From: Io17-Chloro-G2 sp963663135
GTDB lineage: Bacteria; Chloroflexota; Dehalococcoidia; Lucifugimonadales; UBA3495
NCBI GenBank assembly: GCA_963663135.2
Contig: CAXXRM010000005.1
Coordinates: 1,240,001-1,304,000 of the forward strand
DNA length: 64,000 nucleotides
Direction of reading: 5' to 3'
In this document: positions 43,560 through 52,625 of the stretch, piece by piece
Layout: every line of letters begins with the position of its first letter
Position numbering within the stretch: the stretch's first letter is position 1
Made by a program: the position numbers and the translations under genes
Notes under the pieces: generated by a model
What the model saw: only the letters and a program-made list of their open reading frames with translations
Database searches by the model: none
Told to the model about the DNA's origin: nothing

Positions 43560-46017
43560 ACCATCCGTGACGATTGAAAAAATCGAACTGCAAGGATTTC
43601 GGGCATACCTGCAACCTCAGACTTTCACACTGGCCTCTGGCAAGACTCCGCTTAGTCTGGCTATTTTAGGCCCCAATGCCAAAGGAAAGTCGAGCCTGGC
43701 AGATTCCTTTGAGTACTACTTTTCCGAGGATGCCACTCTTAAGCGGCTGGGCAAACGGTCGTCTCAAACCCATGCGGGCCCTACCGCCATAGCGCACGTG
43801 GGAGCTCAAGAGGAAGGTATCGAATCCTCGGTCCACTTTTGGTTCAGCCTGCAAGGCGAAAAATTCGATGCAGCGCGTCCTTTTCCCAGCCCTATCCCAG
43901 GTGCCGCGAAGCGAATCCTTTCCAAAATCAAGGTTCCGTTTGTAATCCGAGGCCATGAGCTAAGGAGCTTTGTCGAGGACACCACGCCAGGAGACCAGTA
44001 CAAGGAACTAGCGAATTGGTTCGGCCTAGACCCGCTTCTCAGAATCCAGCAAAACCTCCGGACCCTGAGAAGAAAAGTGAAAGTAAGGGCAGAATCCACG
44101 TTGGAAGCAGATGAGAGGTCTCATGACCTGGTGCGAGATACAAATGCCGAAATTACCGAGTGGGATGAACAGGAGGTTTGCAATTGGCTTAACAACGAGA
44201 TTCTAACCGGCTTAGACGGTACTCTCACCTTCGCTGAGTTTTCTGAACAGGATCCCGCGTTCACCATCCTGACCGCCCGTAAGGATGCTGAGCAGGAAAA
44301 ACTGGGATTGGCACAACTGCGAGGGATTTCCAATATGTTGGAGGACCTCGCTTTGCCCTTGGACGGAACCGATGGGGAACTTGGCGGCAAAATCCCCGCG
44401 TTCGAGCAGGCAGTGTCAAGGCTAAATGAAGCAGCGGTTCACGAAGCAGAAGAACGGTCGAAAGCAAGCGCTGCCGTGTTCAGCCAGGTCTGGACGGAGG
44501 CGAAGAAACTATTCGACAGTGGTAGCGTGGTGGACACTTGCCCAGTTTGCGACGCCAATTTGGCTATCGGCCCTCACGGCTCTCACGGCGGCGTTCAGAC
44601 CAGCATCGCTGAAAAACTCTCTGGCCTGGCAGGTTATCGAAAGGCAGAGGAGGAGTTGAAGGTCTCCAGAAAACAGGTGGAACTGTTGATTGATCCCCTG
44701 AAAAACAGCGTGAGAACCGTAAATGACACGCTCGGGGAAACGGCTTACGAATGTCAGGAGGTTGCTGATTATTCCCAAGCGTTGATCCAGTGGAATGTCG
44801 ATGAAGTACTGCCCGGGAGTCAGGACGTAGTCGGCGCTTTGTCCAGGCTTCACAGCTCCACTGCGGACCAAATAAAGCAAATCGAGAACCAGCAGGGAGA
44901 ACACACCTACGCCAAAGCTCTTGACACCGTGAAAAAATTACTCAGCATTAAGGCTGACTTGGGAAGAATCGCGCGCACCAAGGCTCAGTTGGGATCGCTT
45001 CAAATTGAGCTCGACCGTCAGGCATTGGAGATCGAGAAAGCCATTGTCGACCACATCCAAAGCCTCGTCGGCAAGCTTCAAGGCGACGTTGCAACCCTTT
45101 ATCGGGAAATTCAGGGCAGTGGTTTGTCGTCGCCCCCAATTCGCATCGAACTCCCAGGCCAGGATGGAATTGATCAGCAGAGGGCCCAATTATTGATAGA
45201 CTTTTCCGATAACCGGCAGGGTGTCGTACCGAGTGGCTATCTGAGCGATTCCCAGGTGCACACCTTGGCCTTGGCTCTTCGCCTGGCGGCAATTCGAATG
45301 TTCAACTCAGAGGCGCCCATCATAGTACTGGACGACGTGGTGACTTCTTATGATGCCGATCATCGGAAGACCATTGCAGGTGCCCTAGCCAGGCATTTCT
45401 CCGAGTTTCAAGTCGTCCTGGTAACTCATGACGAACAGTTCTTCAACCTGCTCAAGGACCAACTGCCCCAAAGTCGATGGGTTTTCAAGCGGATAATGGA
45501 GATTCGAGCAGGTTTCGGTCCAGTTTTTCACGACCACCAAACTTCAGACGAGGTCATTCAGGCGAAGTTGGACGCGGGCGAGAATGCCGGAGCAGAAATT
45601 CGGCAGGCCGAGGAGGAATGGCTGATAGGAATTTGTCGGGGATTCAGATCCAAAGCTACTATGCGCTCGATAGAGAGGGCATTTCAGTATGACCGCTCGG
45701 AACTGGCAGACTCGTTGGCTAGTTTTCTCAATGAGGCCAAGATCAAGTTACCTCAAACGTCGACTGCCTCCAACAGTTTCCTTAACAGTTTGCAGAGTGG
45801 TGTGGTGGAGAATCTGTCGAGCCATTTTTCGGACAACCCCTACAAGAGCAACTCGGTAGGCGATGAAAGGGCCAGGTGGGATGAGTTCAAATACTTCCGC
45901 GATTTATTCAAATGCCCATCTCCATCTTGTGGCAAACGGCGTTTCAAACGACCAGTGGGGATGAGTAACCCTGTGTGCTACTACTGCGATAAACGATTCG
46001 CATTCTCCTTACCCTGA
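43552..46017 (+). CDS. SMC/Rad50-like AAA ATPase with zinc-hook and C-terminal zinc ribbon
   Basis: About 821 residues from TTG 43552 (overlapping the previous stop) or GTG 43567. Walker A GPNAKGKSS (40-48); long coiled-coil regions around a CPVC zinc-hook motif (~330); ABC-type signature YLSDSQVHTLALAL (~562); Walker B IIVLDDVVTSYD (~590); LVTHDEQF H-loop. The last ~40 residues form a Cys4 ribbon (CPSPSC, CYYC). Rad50/RloC-type proteins sense DNA ends or damage; RloC adds an RNase domain, which I do not see. With the small upstream gene it is a plausible two-gene defence module. Confidence 0.85.
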   Translation: MTKPSVTIEKIELQGFRAYLQPQTFTLASGKTPLSLAILGPNAKGKSSLADSFEYYFSEDATLKRLGKRSSQTHAGPTAIAHVGAQEEGIESSVHFWFSLQGEKFDAARPFPSPIPGAAKRILSKIKVPFVIRGHELRSFVEDTTPGDQYKELANWFGLDPLLRIQQNLRTLRRKVKVRAESTLEADERSHDLVRDTNAEITEWDEQEVCNWLNNEILTGLDGTLTFAEFSEQDPAFTILTARKDAEQEKLGLAQLRGISNMLEDLALPLDGTDGELGGKIPAFEQAVSRLNEAAVHEAEERSKASAAVFSQVWTEAKKLFDSGSVVDTCPVCDANLAIGPHGSHGGVQTSIAEKLSGLAGYRKAEEELKVSRKQVELLIDPLKNSVRTVNDTLGETAYECQEVADYSQALIQWNVDEVLPGSQDVVGALSRLHSSTADQIKQIENQQGEHTYAKALDTVKKLLSIKADLGRIARTKAQLGSLQIELDRQALEIEKAIVDHIQSLVGKLQGDVATLYREIQGSGLSSPPIRIELPGQDGIDQQRAQLLIDFSDNRQGVVPSGYLSDSQVHTLALALRLAAIRMFNSEAPIIVLDDVVTSYDADHRKTIAGALARHFSEFQVVLVTHDEQFFNLLKDQLPQSRWVFKRIMEIRAGFGPVFHDHQTSDEVIQAKLDAGENAGAEIRQAEEEWLIGICRGFRSKATMRSIERAFQYDRSELADSLASFLNEAKIKLPQTSTASNSFLNSLQSGVVENLSSHFSDNPYKSNSVGDERARWDEFKYFRDLFKCPSPSCGKRRFKRPVGMSNPVCYYCDKRFAFSLP

Positions 46018-46219
46018 CGCAGTCTTTTAAGCTGCGGACCCCAAATCAGACCCTTACTAAACCAATTCCCTGAGCAATTTTCTACTGACATACACGCTTG
46101 TAAACGGCGGAGATGAAGTGGGCCGCGTGGGCGGAAAATTGCTGACAAACGGCGACTGAATACTGTACCGCCCGCCATGATTCATAGGGTTGTAGTCGAC
46201 CCCATGGATGGTGTGATGG

Positions 46220-47637
46220 ATGTACAGAGTGGACGTATATCTGCGGGTTCGCCGGGCGGTGATGGTGGATGGGATGAGCATACGGGAGGTCTCCCGGGTG
46301 TTCGGCCTGCACCGGGACACGGTGCGCAAGATTCTGTCCTACTCGGTGCCGCCGGGCTACCGGCGACAGACTCCGCCCCGGCGTCCTAAGCTGGCGCCCT
46401 TCACCGGCGTCATCGACCAAATCCTGGTGGACGACCTCAGGCGTCCCAGGAAGCAGCGCCACACAGCACAGCGGATCTTCCAGCGACTCAGGGACGAGCA
46501 TGGGTTCGGCGGCCAGTACACCATAGTCAAGGACTACGTGAGGGAGCATCGCCGCGGGTCGCAGGAGATGTTCGTGCCCCTGTCCCATCCGCCGGGCCAC
46601 GCCCAGTGCGACTTTGGCGAGGCCCTGGTGGTCATCGGCGGGGTGGAGCAAAAGGCCCACTGCTTCGTCATCGACCTGCTCCACAGCGACGACTGCTTCG
46701 TCAAGGCCTATCCGGCCGAGACCACCGAGGCCTTCCTGGACGGCCACGTGTCGGCCTTCGCCTTCCTGGGCGGAGTGCCCCAGAGCATCCTGTACGACAA
46801 CACCAAGCTGGCGGTGGCCAGGATCCTGGGTGATGGACGAGGAAGCGCACCCGGGCGTTCACGGAACTCCAGTCCCACTACCTGTTCGACGATCGGTTCG
46901 GCCGCCCCGGCAAGGGCAACGACAAGGGGATGGTCGAGGGGATGGTCGGCTATATGCGGCGCAACTTTCTGGTGCCGGTCCCGTCCTTCGAGAGCTTTGA
47001 GGCGCTGAACGCCCACCTGGAGCGTCGCTGCCTGGCGCGGATGGATGCCAGGTTGAGGGGTCATTCAGAGAGCATAGGTCAACGGATGGAACGGGACCTG
47101 GAGGCCCTGCTGCCTCTGCCGGAGGCGCCCTATGACGCCTGCGAGAAGCAGGCGGGCCGGGTGAGTTCGCTGTCGCTGGTGAGGTACAGGACCAACGATT
47201 ACTCGGCGCCGGTGGCCTACGGGCACCGGGACGTTCTGGTAAAAGGCTACGTGGACCGGGTGGTCATCAGCTGCGGGTCCGAGGTCATCGCCCGCCATCA
47301 CCGCTCCTACCAGCGGGACGATTTCGTCTTCGACCCCATCCACTACCTGCCGCTGCTGGAGCGGAAGCCAGGCGCTTTGGACCAGGCGGCTCCGCTACAG
47401 AGCTGGGAGTTGCCGGAAGAGTTCGGGACGCTTCGCCGGCTTCTGGAGTCCCGGATGGGACGAAGGGGCAAGCGGGAGTTCGTCCAGGTACTCCGCCTAT
47501 TCGAGCATTTTTCGCCTGGGGAAGTCCACGCCGCGGTTCGGGATGCCCTCCGGTTGGGGGCTTTGAGCTTCGACGCGGTGAAGCATCTGGTGCTCTGCCG
47601 GCTGGAAGGCCGGCGACAGCTACCGGCTCAAGCGTAG
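46220..47637 (+). pseudogene. istA: IS21-family istA transposase with a frameshift; istB missing
   Basis: N-terminal HTH (MSIREVSRVFGLHRDTVRKIL), DDE region starting CDFGEALVVIGG, then LYDNTKLAVARILGDG; the frame breaks near 46830 and resumes as KRTRAFTELQSHYLFDDRFG to the normal C-terminus. No istB ATPase frame follows. So this IS21 copy is probably dead, unless the shift is an assembly error. Confidence 0.85.
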
Positions 47638-47962
47638 TAGAGAGAACGCTGTCTCCCAACCTTCAGACGAGCCTCACGAAGAATAGGTTGCATCAAGACC
47701 TTCCTACCTGCCATCTGCTGCCCCGCCCGTAAGCAGGGCATTCCCCTCAACCATTGGCGCGGACATTTATGCTGGCCTTCGACACCCCAGTGGCCCAACA
47801 TACCTCCGCCATTGACACAATGATGGCGGAGGTCGCATCCAGAAGTTTCCTGTACGTGGTGCACCCCCCAAACCCGGCGGCCAGAGCGATGATGATCAGG
47901 AAGTCGTATCCGGAGGTCTCCTGAACGTCCTGCAACCCATTGTTAAGCGTCAGGATACCAAG
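47638..47962. other. Debris between istA and the next gene
   Basis: Bases ~47790-47820 match 33340-33372 in reverse orientation (coding DTPVAQHxSAIDT), a fragment of the zinc-finger-like gene family. No intact gene. Confidence 0.45.
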
Positions 47963-48307
47963 ATGACCTTGGGCATCGGCGTCATAGGGCCCGACCCTAC
48001 AGGCAAAACCACCCACGTGTCGTCCTTCAGCCGCCTGTCCCGAGACCAGGATTGGATGGGCCTCGACGGCACTCTGCCCAAGGTCCGCGACTTGGTCGCC
48101 CTGGTATATGAGTCGGAACGGGCCCCGGGACTCCCCGGTTGGGTGCTGGCGCTGTCTGCCGATATTCTGCAGATCAGCGGCATCCCACCCCATCACCTCT
48201 TCCCGGAAGGGCAGACAACCTGGCTCAAGGAGGTGCTGGAATTCCACGGTGCTACCCCATATTGGGTGCCGGATTCAGCGCAGGGGGGGACCATTGGGGC
48301 CGGGTGA
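47963..48307 (+). CDS. Hypothetical protein
   Basis: 114 residues from ATG 47963. GVIGPDPTGKTTHVSSF looks P-loop-like but lacks the strict spacing; the rest (WVLALSADILQISGIPPHHL, WLKEVLEFHGATPYWVP) is protein-like. Function unknown; could be a fragment. Confidence 0.45.
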   Translation: MTLGIGVIGPDPTGKTTHVSSFSRLSRDQDWMGLDGTLPKVRDLVALVYESERAPGLPGWVLALSADILQISGIPPHHLFPEGQTTWLKEVLEFHGATPYWVPDSAQGGTIGAG

Positions 48308-48790
48308 ATGGGGGATTCCCCGGCGGATTGGGATGCAGGAAGGTTCTATCCGGGTGAGCAGGCCAGTGGGAAATATGGGACCTGCAGGCCGTATGCTCTG
48401 GGCAATTTCCCACCGGCACCAAGCCTCTGATCTGGAATATCGGGACTGTCACCATCCAGCATCCCATCGACACGACCCCGTGCCATCATCGCCTTCTCGG
48501 GAGAGCGGGACCACATTGGAAACAGCGGGCCCAGGACAGACATCTGACCGAGTGATCGCCCAGGCCGGGGCCCGAAACGGCACCGGAATCCAAGACATTC
48601 AGGTCCATCGGGCCTTCCCTTCCCCAGCGGGGGACGGTGGGCTAGAATACCGGACACAACCTTCGAGGGCCGTGACCCCACAACGGGGACCGCGAGCAAG
48701 CCGACGCCGGGCGTCCCCAACCAGGCCGGAAAGCCAGAGAACCTCAGCAAATAAACCCGATCCAGAGCAGCCTGACCGGAGAGGTCCGAC
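48308..48790. other. Intergenic stretch, nothing recognised
   Basis: Overlapping frames on both strands look like chance open reading in GC-rich DNA. Confidence 0.35.
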
Positions 48791-49510
48791 ATGACCACCC
48801 GACATCCAGGGGCAGCCGATAAGAAACGCCGGGGGAGTTTCGTCCTCCCCGACCCCCCGGAGGGTGACCCAGAGGACATGACCAGCTTCGACCACCTGAC
48901 TGTGAGCGGCAACGTACGCTACCTTATCCGGCACCTGGGCAACCCCGAAACAACCATCGTAGCCGGCGAAAGGTACCTCACAAGGGCGCCTGGAGCTCCT
49001 GCGACAGACCGGATGGCGCCGGACCTGCTCATCGCCCTGGGCGCTGACCCGGAAGCCTACCGGGAAAACAACGGATACGTCATCTCGGAGCAGAGAAAGC
49101 CGCCGGACTTCGTCCTGGAGATAGCCTCCCGGAGCACCGGCCGGCAGGACGTGGTGGAGAAGAGGGCGGCTTACGCCGACCTGGAGATCCCCGAATACTG
49201 GCGCTTCGACGAGACCGGGGAGTTCCACGGGGCCCGTCTCGCCGGCGACCGACTGGTGGATGGCCAATATGAACCGGTCCCCATCGAGACCGTCGAGGAA
49301 GGGGTCCTGCAGGGGCACAGCAACGTGCTCAACCTCCTCATCCGGTGGGACCACGGACATCTGGGCTGGCACGACCCGGAGACCGGGAACCACATCGTCC
49401 GATACGAGGACCTTGAAGCCCGCGCCGACATTGAGCGGGAGGCACGTATGGCCGCCGAGGCCCGGGTCCGGGAACTGGAGGCTGAGCTGGAGCGGCGCCA
49501 CCAGGGCTGA
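48791..49510 (+). CDS. Uma2-family (DUF820) putative nuclease
   Basis: 239 residues. RMAPDLLIALG and PPDFVLEIASRSTGRQDVVE KRAAYADL fit the PD-(D/E)XK-like core of Uma2 proteins (Asp, then Glu-x-Ala/Ser, then Lys), with YWRFDETGEF after it. The last ~40 residues are a coiled coil of E/A/R repeats. Such proteins are abundant in cyanobacteria, Chloroflexota and related groups; their target is unknown. Confidence 0.85.
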   Translation: MTTRHPGAADKKRRGSFVLPDPPEGDPEDMTSFDHLTVSGNVRYLIRHLGNPETTIVAGERYLTRAPGAPATDRMAPDLLIALGADPEAYRENNGYVISEQRKPPDFVLEIASRSTGRQDVVEKRAAYADLEIPEYWRFDETGEFHGARLAGDRLVDGQYEPVPIETVEEGVLQGHSNVLNLLIRWDHGHLGWHDPETGNHIVRYEDLEARADIEREARMAAEARVRELEAELERRHQG

Positions 49511-49734
49511 CCCTTCGGGGATTGAAGTGACCCCTGAGGGGGTGGTGCGTGCGTAAAGCGCAGCACCTGGAATCCCACAAGTTCGCGCCAACACCAACGG
49601 GAGCCCTACCGCATGGGCCCCCGGTCTGTGGAACCCCTAGCTCGGGGAACAAACTCCAGACCCCTTCCCGCACCAACCAGGGGTAAAACCCTGCCGCGAT
49701 CCCCAACAAACCTGAGGACCCACAGGCAGAAGCG

Positions 49735-50595
49735 ATGCTGTACATCCAGTTGCACCAAGGGGAACTGAGCCATCCCATCAGCACGTTAGAGGAATACTTT
49801 CGCCGGGGCGGGGTTACGATCATACAGGCCGCCTTCGGCCACTCGTATTTCATCCACCCGGACTCGGTCAGAGAGAAGACACCCTACTTCCCCGAACGGG
49901 CAAGGTTCAGTCGGCAGCATTATCCGGGAGCAATCAAAGGACAGAAAGCAGTCTGGGCTGGAGACGGACGAGAGGTCGTCATTGACGACAACCAACATGC
50001 CCAGTTGGCATGGGGGAGATACACGGGCCACGGGCTGGCCCGGGGAACCGGGTACTCGATCCGCCACATCTGGGGACATCCATGGGATCCGGACGCTTTC
50101 ACGGCCGGGTGGAACCTATGCTACATGCCCTTTTGGGCCGGGATGCTGACAGAGGAGCAGAACCTGCACGAGGAACTGGAACAGGCTGTTCGCCAGGCCT
50201 CCTGGGACCTCTACTTTCGGGATAATCCAGTTTGCCCCCCTCCGGACTTCGTTAAGGATACGGGCATGGATCTAAGCTCATTACTCGCCGGCCAACCCCT
50301 CCTGATTCTGGAGCGGGAGCCTTCGGCACCCACGAAACGAACCCATATCTCTGGACCCAACTTGCCGGATACCGGAGGTGGTAAAGTCCAACGAGTGAAG
50401 GAAATCCGTAGCCAGAGTCACCAAAGTTGGAGCAACATCCGCAAAGCCGCACGCGCACTCCAAGGCTTGGAGCATGGGCCCTTCGGAACGCATAATGTAG
50501 AGAACAGCGCAAAATCATGTGTCCGGAAAATCCATTCTGAAACCGCCCTCACCTTTGCACAAATCGAATCCTTACTGGACGAGCAGGGCTGGTAA
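49735..50595 (+). CDS. Unknown protein, possible HNH-like nuclease
   Basis: 286 residues. The block NQHAQLAWGRYTGHGLARGT, SIRHIWGHPWDPDAFTAGWN and LCYMPFWAGMLTEEQ has a His-x-Trp...Asn pattern seen in some HNH-like nucleases, a weak resemblance. The C-terminal ~90 residues are basic and helical. It lies in a plus-strand run with three small genes. Confidence 0.5.
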   Translation: MLYIQLHQGELSHPISTLEEYFRRGGVTIIQAAFGHSYFIHPDSVREKTPYFPERARFSRQHYPGAIKGQKAVWAGDGREVVIDDNQHAQLAWGRYTGHGLARGTGYSIRHIWGHPWDPDAFTAGWNLCYMPFWAGMLTEEQNLHEELEQAVRQASWDLYFRDNPVCPPPDFVKDTGMDLSSLLAGQPLLILEREPSAPTKRTHISGPNLPDTGGGKVQRVKEIRSQSHQSWSNIRKAARALQGLEHGPFGTHNVENSAKSCVRKIHSETALTFAQIESLLDEQGW

Positions 50596-50668
50596 CCGGT
50601 CTCGACGGAAGTAGGCGCCAACATCAAATTCCGAACGGCCCAGCAAGGCCGATGAAGGAGTCCCCACA

Positions 50669-50842
50669 ATGGAAGGCACCGGACCGATCACCATTACGAT
50701 CAAATTGTCCAGGGAGACCAAGAACACTTACCGGTATGACGCCGTTGAAGAAGATGCAGCAGGGAGTAATCTATACATTCAAAAGAAGGCCCTGCCGGGT
50801 GGGGCGCCTCCAGAATTGGAGATCAGGTTAACGGCAAAGTAA
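50669..50842 (+). CDS. Very small protein (57 residues)
   Basis: ATG 50669 with AAGGAG eight bases upstream; MEGTGPITITIKLSRETKNT, then NLYIQKKALPGG and ends RLTAK. Looks like a compact beta protein. It follows the previous gene by 73 bases and may share its transcript. Confidence 0.55.
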   Translation: MEGTGPITITIKLSRETKNTYRYDAVEEDAAGSNLYIQKKALPGGAPPELEIRLTAK

Positions 50843-50935
50843 CCAACCACCAATTCCCCGTTAAAATGCCACAGCAAGTGGGAAAACCGCAGAAGGGTGG
50901 GGACAGTTACTCTATCGCTCCTGGAGGCGCCCGCA

Positions 50936-51487
50936 ATGGTCCTAGTGCCCGCCGAAAGCACTTACCAAAGTGAACTGAAGGACTGGTTGGCCCGGTTCCA
51001 CAGCGAGAACGGTCTGCCTGAGAAGGCGGTGACTTTTACCATCCCCGAACAAAGCCTGATTATCCAATATGAGCCTACGGGCGGGATTCCCAACGTAGCC
51101 AGAATGCGCCAGACGGGGAAAGAGATGGGCATGGCCTCCGGGGCCGGCGCGATGGTAGCAGGTGGAATGGCCATGCTTATTGGGAGAACCTTGCTCGGAA
51201 ATGTAGCCGGGCGCGTCGGGATTGCAGGAGCTTTCGGCGCCATCGGGCTGGCCCCACTGTTGCCGGCTGTGCTGGTCGGGGGCGCGGTCGGCGGCGTCTT
51301 GTACACGACATACAAAATCGGGAAGAACCGGGCGGAAAACCAGCGGGCGGAAGCCTTCGGAGCGGAATTGTTTGACCACTTAAGCACATTCAGCCCCAAC
51401 AACCCGAAGCCAGAAGATTTGACAATCGTTATGTCGGAAGACCGGCGTATCACCGTTATCTGTGACCCGGAGTTGGAAGCAGACTAA
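50936..51487 (+). CDS. Glycine-rich transmembrane protein
   Basis: 183 residues from ATG 50936 (GGAGG upstream; a GTG at 50897 is also possible). The first ~60 residues are soluble (LKDWLARFHSENGLPEKAVT). Residues ~65-125 are glycine/alanine-rich and hydrophobic (GAGAMVAGGMAMLIG, GGAVGGVLYTTYKIG), resembling a glycine-zipper or pore-forming hairpin. The tail is soluble. Role unknown; membrane-active toxin is one possibility. Confidence 0.6.
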   Translation: MVLVPAESTYQSELKDWLARFHSENGLPEKAVTFTIPEQSLIIQYEPTGGIPNVARMRQTGKEMGMASGAGAMVAGGMAMLIGRTLLGNVAGRVGIAGAFGAIGLAPLLPAVLVGGAVGGVLYTTYKIGKNRAENQRAEAFGAELFDHLSTFSPNNPKPEDLTIVMSEDRRITVICDPELEAD

Positions 51488-51601
51488 GGTTCATCGTAAA
51501 GGTGAGCACGCGCCGCACACTCCTGGTTGGAGCCGCTCCCAGACGATATAACCGGCACGTCCGATACCCACGATGCCCGAAGACATTCGAATACTAAAAT
51601 C

Positions 51602-51837
51602 GATTACACCAACACTTACGGCTTCTGCAAAAGCCCGGCGCTGGAAGAGATACGCAGGCATGGCCGCGCCCTGACTCCCTGTTATAGTTTCGACGCGAGA
51701 GCCCTGGAGGACGACAGAGAGCCATTCAGGGACAATATGGCCCGTCTCACTGCCGAATGGCGCGGACTACACAGAGCCGGACCCCAAAGGTGACCGCGGC
51801 AATTGAGGCTAACATGGAATGGCTAGGGTTTGCCTAA
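51602..51837 (+). pseudogene. Second HsdM C-terminal remnant
   Basis: YGFCKSPALEEIRRHGRALT, then EDDREPFRDNMARLTAEW, then after a frameshift AAIEANMEWLGFA. Same conserved HsdM tail as 30376-30606 and likewise placed directly before another gene (here hicA, whose start overlaps it). Confidence 0.78.
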
Positions 51838-52021
51838 AGTTCGGGAAGCCATCCGGTTGGTGGAGCAAGATGGTTGGCGCCTGGCTCGGACCAGGGGCAG
51901 TCACCGCCAGTACCGCCACCCCGCCAAATCAGGCACGGTGACCATTCCAGGCAAACCGGGCGACGACCTGCCCCCAGGCACATGGGACAGCATAATGAAA
52001 CAGGCTGGGTTGAAGGAGTAA
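51830..52021 (+). CDS. hicA: HicA-family mRNA interferase toxin
   Basis: 63 residues from TTG 51830. MPKVREAIRLVEQDGW, then the catalytic-His region GSHRQYRHP, then TVTIPGKPGDDL, all typical of HicA, a dsRBD-fold toxin that cuts mRNA. The start overlaps the hsdM remnant. Followed after 8 bases by hicB. Confidence 0.93.
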   Translation: MPKVREAIRLVEQDGWRLARTRGSHRQYRHPAKSGTVTIPGKPGDDLPPGTWDSIMKQAGLKE

Positions 52022-52029
52022 ATCAAGCG

Positions 52030-52254
52030 ATGAAATACACCGTGATCATCGAAAAGGCGCCCAACAACTTCGCAGCCTATGTCCCCGACCTGCCGGGTTG
52101 TGTGGCTACGGGGAGCACTCGGGAGGATTTGTTGGAGGAAATACGCGAAGCCATCGAGTTCCACATCGAAAGCCTGAAGGAACATGGCGAGCCCGTACCG
52201 GACCCCCAAACAACTGCCGAAGTCGTGGATGCGGGGGCTCTGGCGGCGGAGTAA
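52030..52254 (+). CDS. hicB: HicB-family antitoxin
   Basis: 74 residues. MKYTVIIEKAPNNFAAYVPD LPGCVATGSTREDLLEEIRE is the HicB partial RNase H fold. It lacks a C-terminal DNA-binding domain, so repression of the operon would depend on other contacts. Forms a standard hicAB pair. Confidence 0.93.
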   Translation: MKYTVIIEKAPNNFAAYVPDLPGCVATGSTREDLLEEIREAIEFHIESLKEHGEPVPDPQTTAEVVDAGALAAE

Positions 52255-52307
52255 GTTGATTTCCTTGGATGAAGCGTTGTGACTCTCAGTTAACCCCAAC
52301 TCAATTC

Positions 52308-52332
52308 TGTCCAACTAATGTGGTCCACCCCA
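52308..52332 (+). repeat. IS3-type terminal sequence
   Basis: TGTCCAACTAATGTGGTCCA then CCCCA; closest of the four isolated ends to canonical IS3-family termini. Lies downstream of hicB. Confidence 0.5.
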
Positions 52333-52483
52333 TAGTATGAACGGGTTGGTGAATTCCCTGAGGAGTTCCCGGGGGTCAGGCATGAATTTCATCACCGAAT
52401 CCATGCCCCAAGATTACCACAAGGCCAGCGATACCGCCCAGTGCATAGGGTCACTGTAACTGTTCAGACTTGGACGGTAGAAT

Positions 52484-52614
52484 TTGCCGAAAGCCGGGCT
52501 GTGCTTTCTGGGTGCTTTCGACGTTACTGGCTCCTTCCCGACAGCTACCGCTGCCCTTAGTTCAGGAGCAGGACTCTCACTTAGCTACTTGTCCGATTTT
52601 CCGGGTCCACCTCA
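52484..52614 (-). mobile_element. IS3-family left end with decayed orfA start
   Basis: Minus strand: terminal sequence TGAGGTGGACCCGG (from 52614), leader, then ACG-TCG-AAA.. where intact orfA has ATG, giving SKAPRKHSPAF. Matches the remnant at 28929-29090. Truncated after ~75 coding bases. Confidence 0.65.
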
Positions 52615-52625
52615 AACAACGTACA

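Noticed and set aside
48599..49597. 332-residue minus-strand frame
   Set aside because: It lies antisense to the Uma2 gene, whose motifs are clear.
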